Source: Raphanus sativus (Eukaryota > Streptophyta > Magnoliopsida > Brassicales > Brassicaceae). From it: 64,000 nt of DNA. This document shows positions 46,780 to 57,936 of this stretch, in pieces. The notes under the pieces are model-generated. The model did no database searches, was not told the origin of the DNA, and saw only the letters and a list, made by a program, of their open reading frames with translations. The first letter of the stretch is position 1. Every line of letters begins with the position of its first letter. Location of the stretch: NCBI RefSeq assembly GCF_000801105.2, contig NC_079515.1, positions 7,688,001 through 7,752,000 of the forward strand, written 5' to 3'. The position numbers and the translations under genes were made by a program.

Positions 46780-47648
46780 TTTGTAAACAACAGTATAAGA
46801 GCACTAATATTGCAGGTCCTCTAAAGAGTTTTAAAGGAGGCGGGTCCCACCAAATGGATAGAAAAGGGGAAGAAACAAAGAAAAAAGGCGCAGGTAAAGA
46901 AATCCATTCAGGCTGTTTCTGTCACTATTCCGCGGGCCCCACGACACGTGGCGGCCCGCGATTAGTGCAATTTTTCTTTTTTTTGAAATAAAATCAAAAA
47001 GGGGAAATTAAAGAAACTCATGTGGGTTTTGCGGGTAATGTTGCTATAAGATCTCATAAACAAAAGTTGTCTGTAATATTTGTTCATGTAATAATGGTTG
47101 TGGTCCGTTTAGGAATGGTGTCAATTGTCAAACGTGTATAATGTGTCTTTTTTAGATAAATCTACACGTACAATGTATTAAACATGAGATAAAGCTCTGA
47201 TGTTTTCTGCATTCTGCTTATAGATAAAATTGTTGTATATATAATCACATTGTCTGGTCTGGACATGTTAATATGTATAATAGGGGATGCATTATGGAGA
47301 CATCGTCGTATTGCCTTACAATAGGGGATGCATTGTGGAGACATCTGGACACGTTATTTATTGGATCTTTGAGGACTCATGGGATCGATAGACGAGCATG
47401 GTTACTACAAAATCTGCTGGGACGTCATAATATACATGTGGTATGGACACAATGATATACATACACTAGTGAGATCCGGGCTATGTCTTGTACCGAGTGA
47501 TTTAAAAAAAGTCAACAGTAATCAACTTGTGAGCTATTAAGATAACATAAATATTAGTATGTCCTATTTATGTTATATTCGAGACTTGTGAGCCATATAA
47601 AATATATATGCAATACTTTTATATTCACCATATTGTTTAATACAAGAA

Positions 47649-48059
47649 CTAATTTTTAGTCCATAAATAACATTGACAAATCTTTTTACGAGACGCGTTA
47701 TACGTACAAGGCCCGCTTGGTGTTATAATCCACACCCAATATTCCTTAAACCAACTAAGCGAGCTATAATAATCTCGGGGCTCTTTATATATATCAAACC
47801 AACGTCTTCCATTTGGCAAATCAAAGGAACAATAAAACAATGATATTCCAAAGAAACTACGCTCAAAAGTAAATGACCACATCCCCTCGGGTGGGAAACT
47901 CTGGACACCTAAATCAATGTCCTTTGATTTACAATGAAACCATACTTTACTACCAAGACCGTTATAGATTCTTACCCTTCTTTCTTCGGCATGTGATAGA
48001 TATGTAGTTACAAAGATAATCAATATGAAAAGTGATAGGTATCGTTTTGGAGTATCCAT
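47649..48059 (-). CDS. S-protein homologue (SPH, plant self-incompatibility S1 family), copy 1
   Basis: Intronless, 136 residues. A hydrophobic signal peptide (about 1-23) is followed by the S1 domain: RVRIYNGLGSKVWFHCKSKD, SFTFERSFFGISLFYCSF, RWFDIYK and W-I-ITPSGPC near the C-terminus, with Cys spaced for the conserved disulfides (WFHC, FYC, GPC, CQC). SPH proteins are small secreted plant proteins related to the pollen-stigma recognition S protein of Papaver. Brassica self-incompatibility uses a different system, and most Brassicaceae SPHs have no known role. Nothing indicates an intron or promoter defect. No SPH is expected here by Arabidopsis synteny, so the block probably moved in. Confidence 0.87.
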   Translation of the reverse strand: MDTPKRYLSLFILIIFVTTYLSHAEERRVRIYNGLGSKVWFHCKSKDIDLGVQSFPPEGMWSFTFERSFFGISLFYCSFDLPNGRRWFDIYKEPRDYYSSLSWFKEYWVWIITPSGPCTYNASRKKICQCYLWTKN

Positions 48060-48339
48060 TTTTGTGCTAAGATGATATCGTTTGTTATTTTTGAATGAGT
48101 TATATATACAGAAGTACTAATGTATTGTAACGCATAGTCGTTGATCATTTATGTTTAGTTTCATAAATATTATACGAATGTTACTTTTGTTTCTTAATTA
48201 AGGTATATGGTCAAACTTTTTAGTGTATGAACGTTAATTAAGAGAGTCAGAAGTTTTACAAAAAGTAACCTTTTAGATTGACTCTTATGATATATATATA
48301 TACTAGGGCCGGTCCGCCCTACGGGCGGGATTAATAATT

Positions 48340-49335
48340 TGAAAATAATTTAAATAGTTAGAATAAATATTTTTGATTTTTTTTAGTGTTTGTTTTTATT
48401 TTAAAATATTTGGTTCTATATTAGTATGAATCATTATTTTATTGATTGTTATTCTTTATTCAGTTTTATTCCCATTACAAATAACACAAATTTTACTTAC
48501 ATTAATAAAATTGTTTATTTGAATTTTTATTCTGATTTTATTTTAATGGTTTAGAATTGTTGAATTATTTGTTTAATTTGAAGTTATCTAGTTTTATTCA
48601 TTCTCTTAAATTATTTTATATCATATGTCTCTTATTCGACTATATTTCATTTTTACACAGTTGCGGATCTATGTCTATAGTTTTTTTTAGAATTCTTCAC
48701 ATAAATATTTAAAATACATTCTACATTTATTAAGTCAGAATAACTTAACATATCTATTTTATATAAAAATATTCAATTTTGTTTTTATATTTTTATTTCT
48801 GCATTTTATTCTATTTTTCCTAACTATTATTTTCTATATTTAGCTAATTTGAAAATAATTCAAATAGTTAGAATAAATATTTTTGATTTTTTAGTGTTTG
48901 TTTTATTTTAAAATATTTGGTTCTATATTAATATGAATCATTATTTTATTGATTGTTATTCTTTATTCAGTTTTATTTCCAGTACAATTAACGAAATTTT
49001 TACTTACATTAATAAGATTGTTTATTTGAAGTTTTATTCTGTTTTTATTTTAATGTTGTATAATTGTTGAATTATTTGTTTAATTTGAAGTTATCTAGTT
49101 TTATTTATTCTCTGACATTATTTTATATCACGTGTCTCTTATTCGACTATATATATATATATATCATTTTACACAGTTGCAGATCTATGTCTATAGTTTT
49201 TTTTTAGAATTCTTCAAATAAATATTTAAAATACATTCTACATTTATTAAGTCATAATAACTTAACATATCTATTTTATATAAAAATATTCAATTTTTTA
49301 TATTTTTATTTCTGCATTTTGTTCTATTTTTCCTA
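48340..49335. repeat. Internal tandem duplication in the Helitron 3' region
   Basis: About 48,340-48,835 and 48,846-49,335 align (TTGAAAATAATT(T/C)AAATAG, later TTTGAAGTTATCTAG and ACACAGTTGC(G/A)GATC). A unit of roughly 500 bases was duplicated and has diverged by several percent, with one copy gaining an (AT)n run. Confidence 0.8.
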
Positions 49336-50560
49336 ACTATTATTTTGATCTTTTATTATCTACTAATTTTTTATTATGGTCTTTTTCCGTAGTATCTTTC
49401 ATTTTGAAATTAAAGTGAATAATTAAAAAGTCAGATGAGTGCCACAATAGACAACAACTCCACAAAGAAAACATGTTTGTATAAAGGCTTAACAAAGAAA
49501 ACATACTGATAATTGATGACATAAAAAGAAAACAAACAAAATCAAGTAATATTACTGTACAAATTAAAAAAGAACATTCAGAGAATCACAATATTATTAT
49601 TATACTATCAAAATCACCCGTAAATAAGGATTAACAAAAACATAAAACCAACCCTTTGAATCTAGGACAATTGGCAAATGAAACATTTAACTAAAATAAA
49701 TATAATATCCTTCATCATTTAAAATGTTCTAAAAGACAATAAACAATATTGTACACATCTCTTACAAATACAAATCTAAAACATAAACTACTAAATTATT
49801 TATAAAAAAATTGAAATCACAAATAAAGTATACTCCGCCCGTAGTACATTATGCTATTTAGTTATATTTTACTTTATTTTTTAAATTTTCTAATTTTGAG
49901 CTTTGTGATAAAATGGTGAAATCATTACATAAGCATTATGCTTTTTATCTGCATTTGATAAAAATAAGACCACTATAAAATTTATTTTCAATTTAAAATT
50001 TCTGACCAAAAAGGAATTCAGTAAAAATAAATTAATTTTCAATGTATTGTCATTTTAAGTTCTACTTTGACTTTGATAATAAGTAGAATGCATTTCAACA
50101 TTTCTTAGGACTTTGACAATGTAAAATAAAATCAACTAATACTCAGAAATCCGTAAACTGAAAGAACAATTATTTACAAAAAAGTTTGTTGTAATCTCAT
50201 TCTCGCCATTAACATTAGTGCAAATTGATGGCGTTTAGGTAAAAGTACTCATGCAAGTTTGTACTTGAAGATGTAAAATTCATAATTTTACCAATTAGTC
50301 TAACCCTCTAACCCTGGAGAAGCTTAGAGACTCGATCAATCTACAAAGTCTGTAGTTTATAGTAACTCACCGATACGTCAAGTTTAAGGCTATATACAAA
50401 CACATGTATTAATATGTAATAAACACATGTATTAGTAAGTTCTGTTAGTGCACAAATGCACTATTAACTTCTATGGTGCCAAAGTAATAAAGTTAAGAGG
50501 GAGTAGACAATGCGATCTTCAAGCTTGAAGATTTTCCCCACAAAGGGAAAGTCACATTAG
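49336..50560. other. Helitron interior, AT-rich
   Basis: No gene or fragment recognised here. It belongs to the Helitron span. Confidence 0.4.
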
Positions 50561-50570
50561 AAGAGACATC

Positions 50571-50699
50571 CATCTCATGAGACAAAGTGATAGAAAAACT
50601 CTTATACTGAGTTCAACATGGACGGAAGAGTAATCCATCTCATGAGACAAAGTGATAGAAAAACTCTTATACCTAGTTCAACATGGACGGAAGAGTAAT
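50571..50699. repeat. 65-bp tandem duplication in the Helitron
   Basis: The unit CATCTCATGAGACAAAGTG... at 50,571-50,635 is repeated at 50,636-50,699 with few differences. Its left neighbour (about 50,531-50,563) is repeated at 51,886-51,918 (TTTTCCCCACAAAGG-). Confidence 0.8.
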
Positions 50700-51728
50700 C
50701 CATTCCATCATGTACACTACTGTTGTACTTGTAAGGACCCTTTCCATTGATGAACTCCATCCGGCATCCCAAGTTCTTTCTTATAGTCATGTGTTCTCCT
50801 TAAAACCTGAAAAGCAAAGGTATAGATTAAAAAGGGCAACGAAAATGAAATGCAGACAAAAGACCAAAGTGATGATTACATACTTTATGGTCCTGAGTGT
50901 ACCATTTCGCCGTCAGGCTGTGGGAAAAGTGATAGACAAAGGGAAAAGTAATTCATTATCGCATACCTTAATTCGTTGATGTAGTGAAGCACAAAAAAAT
51001 GACAATTTGTATTGGCCCCAAAAACTTCCCACCCACAGAACAAAATCGGACATGCAAAAAAAAAACAGTATTTAGAAATTTTGTGATAGAAATCCTTTGT
51101 TCCTCTTTGTCTAGTGTAAGTAATTTGTTTTTTTGACTTTAAAAAAGAACATGACTACGTTTATAAACAGAACAAAGGAATCACATTAAAACAGAGAAAC
51201 AACATTGACTACCCTTTATATACAGAACAACAGCATCATATTAAAACAAAAAAAGTTGAAAGGATAACCTAAAAAGTTCATATGTTGCGTCGTTATATGG
51301 CTAACTATATCCAATCCCACCCTCTTTGTTCATACAGGACAGACCTGAGAGAGAACAAAGATCATTTTTTTATAATGCCAGATTAATATAAAACTGATAA
51401 GTATGATCTGGATCATAAAAGATAACTCATTTAGCGATTACCAGCTAATCACAAATACTCAATTTGACGAAATACTCCAAACTGGATTTAGAAAGCTATT
51501 AAAGGACTCATCTGATAAGAAGACACATGAGGAATGCAGAAAAGTTCATCATCACCAAATTTTCTATTTCAAAAAAAGCTTTGAACTTTCTAAAAGGAAT
51601 CCAGATTCTCTGTAACATCTGAACAAAGCTAAAGCTAAGACATGAACAAACCGAATAATCAGGCATATCATGTATCCAAAGACGTAAAATGTAACATTTT
51701 CAAAGAAATTTGATGATCCTTAATTTAC

Positions 51729-51864
51729 CTCGTTCCTGGCCTTAACATGATGCTCTTCAATAATGTGACAACAAAGCCCGACATTGTCAAAAACATATGC
51801 ACAAAACGGGCAGACAAACTCCGACTTTAAATCATCTTCTCCTTCAAGATCCTTGACCCTCCAC
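51729..51864 (-). pseudogene. Captured Di19-type zinc-finger exon
   Basis: On the minus strand an exon with acceptor (TATATAG, then GTGG) and donor (GAG, then GTAAAT) encodes 45 residues. They include the Di19 zinc-binding core: EFVCPFCAYVFDNVGLCCHI, then EEHHVKARN. Di19 proteins (drought-induced 19) have two atypical Cys2/His2-like fingers. Only the first finger is convincing here. The parent gene's other exons are absent or unrecognisable, so this is a gene fragment carried by the Helitron rather than a working gene. The frame is uninterrupted across the exon. Confidence 0.78.
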
Positions 51865-52714
51865 CTATATACGACCAACCAACGGTTTTCCCCACAAAGG
51901 AAAAGTCACATTAGAAGATGTCAAACAAAACTAATTCAGGAAACTTGGTGATACCGATTCAACACGACGGAGACGCTAAAAGTATTCATAATATATGGAA
52001 AAAATCAAACCATGAATTGGTAATAAGGATTCATAACGACGGAGATGCTCAAAAATTATGACCGGAAAAAAAAAACTAAAGTTAAACCTGTGAATCCACT
52101 AAGAGCGTATCCACTCCCATGAGTTCACCACCGCGTCGCACGTTACTGGGCTCCCAGAACAGGAGCAACTGAACTTGAACGGTGGAGGCGCAGTGACCGG
52201 TCTTCAAATCGGAGAAGAACACAGTGAATTAGTATACTCTAAGAGAGATAAAAGAAGAGAGAAGAGGAGAGGACGATCTCCAGAAGAGAATTACGAACAT
52301 ATTTATATCCGAATTGACAGAGCTTCGCCGACGCAAACCACGCATTGAAGAACTTGTAGTGGGCGTCAGAGTAAATGGGATTAAACACCAAGAAATCATA
52401 ACGAATTCCGTTTCAGTAACGGTGAAGAAACTCGAGCGTCACCGTCGCCGTCGAAAGCAGATGCGAGAAGACCACCCATGTCTTCATTTCATCAGATTAT
52501 GGTTTGCCTCACGGGATTCTGGGCCGAAATCACAGTACAAACTTAAGCCCAATCTATCTAATAAACATGTATTGTTAAAAGCCCACACATTCTCAGTTAA
52601 TGAAACGACTCGTTTTAGACGTGGGACACGTGTCTTAAACACAGTATTCAAATTTCCAAGCTGTCATCTGATGTGTCGCAACAGGAGGGATACACCCTTC
52701 TTTATAGTAATAGA
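51865..52714 (-). other. Helitron 5' region, possible Di19 leader/first exon
   Basis: Sequence at about 52,080-52,300 is GC-richer than its surroundings and might derive from the 5' UTR and first exon of the Di19 gene, but the reading does not match a Di19 N-terminus that I can recall. A 175-codon plus-strand frame at 52,314-52,841 is antisense to the Helitron end and continues into SPH block 2; I regard it as fortuitous. Confidence 0.35.
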
Positions 52715-53076
52715 TATATATATCCCCTATATATTAATTGAGGATCTTTTAAAAAGATGTAACCTCAAGTTTGTAAGAATTAAAAAACGCCCCTTCCTAC
52801 GTGTCAATCATTTATGCTCTAATAAATCTGACGTGGCATGATGTTAGACAGTTTCGACATAACATATTATAAAATCATATATCCCTAGCGAAAACATAAC
52901 GATTTGTAGACGGTCCGATTTATAGGGATTTAATTTCTTTCTATTATCTCGATTATCTCACTATAAAATTTAATCTACGACACATTTAAAAATTGGATCA
53001 GATATAGTGTTATTTACTCTAGGTTGCTTATATCGCAAGAGAATAAGCAAGCTCGGTTTGTATATATATTTGTAAA

Positions 53077-53335
53077 CAGAGGCGGAGGCACAGTGGTGGT
53101 GGTGGGGTCAAGTGACCCCAGTAAAATTGGGGAAATTTTTTTTTTTGTGTATGTTTTCCTAAAATTATTATAAAATTTAGTTAAAATTTGGCTTTTGACC
53201 CCACTAATTTATGTTTAAGTTTTCATTTGCCCCCATTAATATGTGAAAAAAATATTTTTGTTATATATAATATAATTTAAATATTAAATTTATATATTAT
53301 GACTCCAGTCAAAAATATTTCTAGCTCCGCCACTG
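53077..53335. mobile_element. hAT-type MITE within SPH block 2
   Basis: Starts CAGAGGCGGAG, ends CTCCGCCACTG, flanked by the same TTTGTAAA target word on both sides. Orthologous to the insertions in blocks 1 and 3. Confidence 0.83.
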
Positions 53336-54202
53336 TTTGTAAACAACAGTATAAGAGCACTAATATTGCAGGTCCTCTAAAGAGTTTTAAAGGAGGAGGG
53401 GCCCACCAAATGGATAGAAAAGGGGAAGAAACAAAGAAAAAAAGGCGCAGGTAAAGAAACTCATTCAGGCTGTTTATGTCACTATTCCGCGGGCCCCACG
53501 ACACGTGGCGGCCCGCGATTAGTGCAAATTTTTTTTTTTTTGAAATAAAATAAAAAAGGGAAATTAAAGAAACTCATGTTGGTTTTGCGGGTAATGTTGC
53601 TATAAGATCTCATAAACATAAGTTGTCTGTAATATTTGTTCATGTAATAATGGTTGTGGTCCGTTTAGGAATGGTGTCAATTGTCAAACGTGTATAATGT
53701 GTCTTTTTTAGATAAATCTACACGTACAATATATTAAACATGAGATAAAGCTCTGATGTTTTCTGCATTCTGCTTATAGATAAAGTTGTTATATATATAA
53801 TCACATTGTCTGGTCTGGACATGTTATTATGTATAATAGGGGATGCATTGTGGAGACATCGTTGTATTGCCTTACAATAGGGGATGCATTGTGGAGACAT
53901 CTGGACATGTTATTTATTGGATCTTTGAGGACTCATGGGATCGATAGGCGAGCATGGTTACTACAAAATCTGCTGGGACGTCATAATATACATGTGGTAT
54001 GGACACAATGATATACATACACTAGTGAGATCCTGGCTATGTCTTGTACCGAGTGATTTAAAAAAAGTCAACAATAATCAACTTGTGAGCTATTAAGATA
54101 ACATAAATATTAGTATATCTTATTTATGTTATATTCGAGACTTGTGAGCCATAGAAAATATATATGCAATACTTTTATATTCGCCATATTGTTTAATACA
54201 AA

Positions 54203-54614
54203 AACTAATTTTTAGTCCATGAATAACATTGACAAATCTTCTTACGAGACGCGTTATACGTACAAGGCCCGCTTGGTGTTATAATCCACACCCAATATTC
54301 CTTTAACCAACTAAGCGAGCTATAATAATCTCGGGGCTCTTTATATATATCAAACCAACGTCTTCCATTTGGCAAATCAAAGGAACAATAAACAATGATA
54401 TTCCAAAGAAACTACGCTCAAAAGTAAATGACCACATCCCCTCGGGTGGGAAACTCTGGACACCTAAATCAATGTCCTTTGATTTACAATGAAACCATAC
54501 TTTACTACCAAGACCGTTATAGATTCTTACCCTTCTTTCTTCGGCATGTGATAGATATGTAGTTACAAAGATAATCAATATGAAAAGTGATAGGTATCGT
54601 TTTGGAGTATCCAT
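54203..54614 (-). pseudogene. S-protein homologue (SPH), copy 2, frameshifted
   Basis: Same start and signal peptide as copies 1 and 3, but a one-base deletion in an A run at about 54,389-54,392 (AATAAACAATG against AATAAAACAATG) shifts the frame in the middle of the S1 domain, after ISLF. The shifted frame ends at 54,303, giving 103 residues and losing the last conserved Cys and the W-I-ITPSGPC region. The downstream bases remain similar to copies 1 and 3, so the loss is recent. Start and promoter regions are intact; a shortened protein could still be made. Confidence 0.85.
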
Positions 54615-54842
54615 TTTTATGCTAAGATGATATCGTTTGTTATTTTTGAATGAGTTATATATACATAAGTACTAATGTATTGTAACGCATAGTCGTTGAT
54701 CATTTATGTTTAGTTTCATAAATATTATACGAATGTTACTTTTGTTTCTTAATTAAGGTATATGGTCAAACTTTTTAGTGTATGAACGTTAATTAAGAGA
54801 GTTAGAAGTTTTACAAAAAGTAACCTTTTAGATTGACTCTTA

Positions 54843-54885
<43 letters not shown>

Positions 54886-55234
54886 CTATATATTAATTGA
54901 GGATCTTTTAAAAAGATGTAACCTCAAGTTTGTAAGAATTAAAAACGCCCCTTCCTATGTGTCAATCATTTATGCTCTAATAAATCTGACGTGGCATGAT
55001 GTTAGTCAGTTTCGACATAACATATTATAAAATCATATATCCCTAGCGAAAACATAACGATTTGTAGACGGTCCGATTAATAGGGATTTAATTTCTTTCT
55101 ATTATCTCGGTTATCTCACTATAAAATTTAATCTACGACACATTTAAAAATTGGATCAGATATAGTGTTATTTACTCTAGGTTGCTTATATCGCAAGAAA
55201 ATAAGCAAGCTCGGTTTGTATATATGTTTGTAAA

Positions 55235-55492
55235 CAGAGGCGGAGGCACAGTGGTGGTGGTGGGGTCAAGTGACCCCAGTAAAATTGGGGAAATTTTTTT
55301 TTAGTGTATGTTTTCCTAAAATTATTATAAAATTTAGTTAAAATTTGGCTTTTGACCCCACTAATTTATGTTTAAGTTTTCATTTGCCCCCATTAATATG
55401 TGAAAAAAATATTTTTGTTATATATAATATAATTTACAAATTAAATTTATATATTATGACCCCAGTCAAAAATATTTCTAGCTCCGCCACTG
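55235..55492. mobile_element. hAT-type MITE within SPH block 3
   Basis: Starts CAGAGGCGGAG, ends CTCCGCCACTG, with TTTGTAAA on both sides, as in blocks 1 and 2. Confidence 0.83.
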
Positions 55493-56356
55493 TTTGTAAA
55501 CAATAGTATAAGAGCACTAATATTGCAGGTCCTCTAAGGAGTTTTAAAGGAGGAGGGGCCCACCAAATGGAGAGAAAAGGGGAAGAAACAAAGCAAAAAG
55601 GCGCAGATAAAGAAACCCATTCATGCTGTTTCTGTCACTATTCTGCGGGCCCCACGATACGTGGCAGCCAGCGATTAGTGCAATTTTTTTTTTTGAAATA
55701 AAATAAAAAAGGGAAATTAAAGAAACTCATGTGGGTTTTGCGGGTATGTTGCTCTAAGATCTCATAAACAAAAGTTGTATGTAATATTTGTTCATGTAAT
55801 AATGGTTGTGGTCTGTTTAGGAATGGTGTCAATTGTCAAACGTGTATAATGTGTCTTTTTTAGATAAATCTACACGTACAATGTATTAAACATGAGATAA
55901 AGCTCTGATGTTTTCTGCATTCTGCTTATAGATAAAGTTGTTGTATATATAATCACATTGTCTGGTCTGGACATGTTAATATGTATAATAGGGGATGCAT
56001 TATGGAGACATCGTCGTATTGCCTTACAATAGGGGATGCATTGTGGAGACATCTGGACATGTTATTTATTGGATCTTTGAGGACTCATGGGATCGATAGG
56101 CGAGCATGGTTACTACAAAATCTGCTGGGACGTCATAATATACATGTGGTATGGACACAATGATATACATACACTAGTGAGATCCTGGCTATGTCTTGTA
56201 CCGAGTGATTTAAAAAAAGTCAACAATAATCAACTTGTGAGCTATTAAGATAACATAAATATTAGTATGTCCTATTTATGTTATATTCGAGACTTGTGAG
56301 CCATAGAAAATATATATGCAATACTTTTATATTTGCCATATTGTTTAATACAAGAA

Positions 56357-56767
56357 CTAATTTTTAGTCCATGAATAACATTGACAAATCTTCTTACGAG
56401 ACGCGTTATACGTACAAGGCCCGCTTGGTGTTATAATCCACACCCAATATTCCTTAAACCAACTAAGCGAGCTATAATAATCTCGGGGCTCTTTATATAT
56501 ATCAAACCAACGTCTTCCATTTGGCAAATCAAAGGAACAGTAAAACAATGATATTCCAAAGAAACTACGCTCAAAAGTAAATGACCACATCCCCTCGGGT
56601 GGAAAACTCTGGACACCTAAATCAATGTCCTTTGATTTACAATGAAACCATACTTTACTACCAAGACCGTTATAGATTCTTACCCTTCTTTCTTCGGCAT
56701 GTGATAGATATGTAGTTACAAAGATAATCAATATGAAAAGTGATAGGTATCGTTTTGGAGTATCCAT
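56357..56767 (-). CDS. S-protein homologue (SPH), copy 3
   Basis: Intronless, 136 residues, nearly identical to copy 1. The one protein difference I see is near the C-terminus (CQCYSW against CQCYLW). Signal peptide, S1 domain and all conserved Cys are kept. A second synonymous-type change lies at ISLFYC (its codons read differently on the other frames). Because copies 1 and 3 are intact while copy 2 is broken, at least one copy may be under selection, or the triplication may be too young for decay; the sequence alone cannot tell. Confidence 0.87.
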   Translation of the reverse strand: MDTPKRYLSLFILIIFVTTYLSHAEERRVRIYNGLGSKVWFHCKSKDIDLGVQSFPPEGMWSFTFERSFFGISLFYCSFDLPNGRRWFDIYKEPRDYYSSLSWFKEYWVWIITPSGPCTYNASRKKICQCYSWTKN

Positions 56768-57374
56768 TTTTGTGCTAAGATGATATCGTTTGTTATTTTT
56801 GAATGAGTTATATATACAGAAGTACTAATGTATTGTAACGCATAGTCGTTGATCATTTATGTTTAGTTTCATAAATATTATACGAATGTTACTTTTGTTT
56901 CTTAATTAAGGTATACTAGATCAGTACCCGTGCTTGAAAGCGCGGTGGAATAAACTAATTTAATAAATAAATTATATGTTTGAGAATACATAAATGTAGA
57001 TGTTACGATCAATTGGAAATATGATAGGTATTCACTTATGGATGTATCAGATAGCACCATCTCTTAAGGTCTTCCCACCAGAAAGATATCTTTGCTTCTT
57101 TGAGTGAATCACTTTTACTTGGATTTTCCAAGTGGTTTTTATACGATTTCAAATCGCTAAGAGCTGTGGTGGTATTTATCACCATCATATTTCGTGAGTA
57201 TAAGAAGATTTAAGATTAGAGAGGAAGAGAGGAATGGTAGATGATTTTAACAAATGGACTGAGTGCTTTTATATAGGTGTATAATTTTTTCGATTTAGAA
57301 TAGTTAGGATATCTTAGTGTAATATTTTTTGCTATTGATTAGGTAGTTAATATTAGATTTTTTGTGATATGGAA

Positions 57375-57530
57375 AATCGTTTTTTGCTAAGCTAATTCTT
57401 CGGCATCAAGGTTAATCTAAACAATTTAGGTAATACTTGATGAGGTGTCATCGAAAAATAAGGAAATATTTAAATTCATATTGTTTAGATTAACCTTGAT
57501 GCCTAAGAATTAGCTAGCAAAAAACGATTA
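57375..57530. repeat. Long inverted repeat (hairpin) within the Helitron
   Basis: Two arms of about 51 bases (57,375-57,425 and 57,480-57,530) are inverted copies: AATCGTTTTTTGCTA on the left pairs with TAGCAAAAAACGATT on the right. I see one mismatch and one single-base indel. The loop is about 54 bases. The RNA would fold into a stable hairpin. Confidence 0.85.
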
Positions 57531-57936
57531 CGGTTATTGTTATCCTTTTAAAAAAATTACGTTGACAAAATAATTATTATGATTAATATAATTTGACTAT
57601 TTTATTTGAAAATGTGGTATCAGGAACATTAATATCAGGTAAAATAGATCTCCTATATATTAATTTAAATGTAAGGTGTTAGAATATGTTATATATTGAT
57701 TCAACATGCAACCTAGGGTCAAATTTGAATGGTTGTATATTTTGTAAGAAAATATAACGTGTATATATATATATTGTTAAAAAATATGAAGGTAAAAATT
57801 ATATAGACCATGATATTACCACTCTATCTACATCTAATGATTGTAACGTGTATTTGAGATTATTTCAAACAATATATACAAATACTTCTATTTTGGTCCG
57901 AATTCTACTAAACCGATATGCATATATAATTATATA

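Larger units (their letters stand above)
46160..48302. repeat. SPH block, copy 1 (of 3)
   Basis: About 2.14 kb, starting at TATTAATTGAAGATC beside (AT)n and ending in (AT)n at 48,302. It aligns along its full length with 52,723-54,881 and with 54,882-56,915 plus 59,714-59,797. The copies differ by scattered substitutions and small indels, so they are distinct loci rather than one sequence assembled repeatedly. It contains a hAT MITE and an SPH gene. Confidence 0.9.
48303..52714 (-). mobile_element. Helitron (4.4 kb, non-autonomous) between SPH blocks 1 and 2
   Basis: Read on the minus strand, the element begins TCTATTACTATAAAGAAG at 52,714, preceded by A. It ends with a GC hairpin (CCGCCC-GTA-GGGCGG, 48,328-48,314) and the terminal CTAG at 48,306-48,303, followed by T. 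That is the Helitron signature: TC start, hairpin, CTRR end, insertion between A and T, no target duplication. Removing it restores an (AT)n junction like the intact one between SPH blocks 2 and 3 (about 54,845-54,882). It has no Rep/helicase frame, so it depends on another element. It holds a Di19 exon and several internal duplications. Confidence 0.85.
52723..54881. repeat. SPH block, copy 2
   Basis: About 2.16 kb from TCCCCTATATATTAATTG to the (AT)n at 54,881; directly followed by copy 3. Same order as copy 1: MITE, AT-rich spacer, a 42-base short repeat (AATAGGGGATGCATT(A/G)TGGAG), SPH gene, (AT)n. Confidence 0.9.
54882..56915. repeat. SPH block, copy 3 (main part)
   Basis: Begins TCCCCTATATATTAATTG after the (AT)n of copy 2 and runs to GGTATA at 56,915, where a Helitron interrupts it. 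It resumes at TGGTCAAAC (59,714) and continues to about 59,797. Total block length is about 2.12 kb, like the other copies. Confidence 0.9.

Noticed and set aside
47162..47455. Overlapping 60-codon frames on both strands in each SPH block (also near 53,718-54,011 and 55,870-56,163)
   Set aside because: They arise from a short tandem repeat (AATAGGGGATGCATT-) read on both strands; no start context or family.
52314..52841. 175-codon frame crossing the Helitron end into SPH block 2
   Set aside because: It spans a transposon junction, is Arg/Lys-rich without motifs, and its second half recurs at other block starts, so it is fortuitous.
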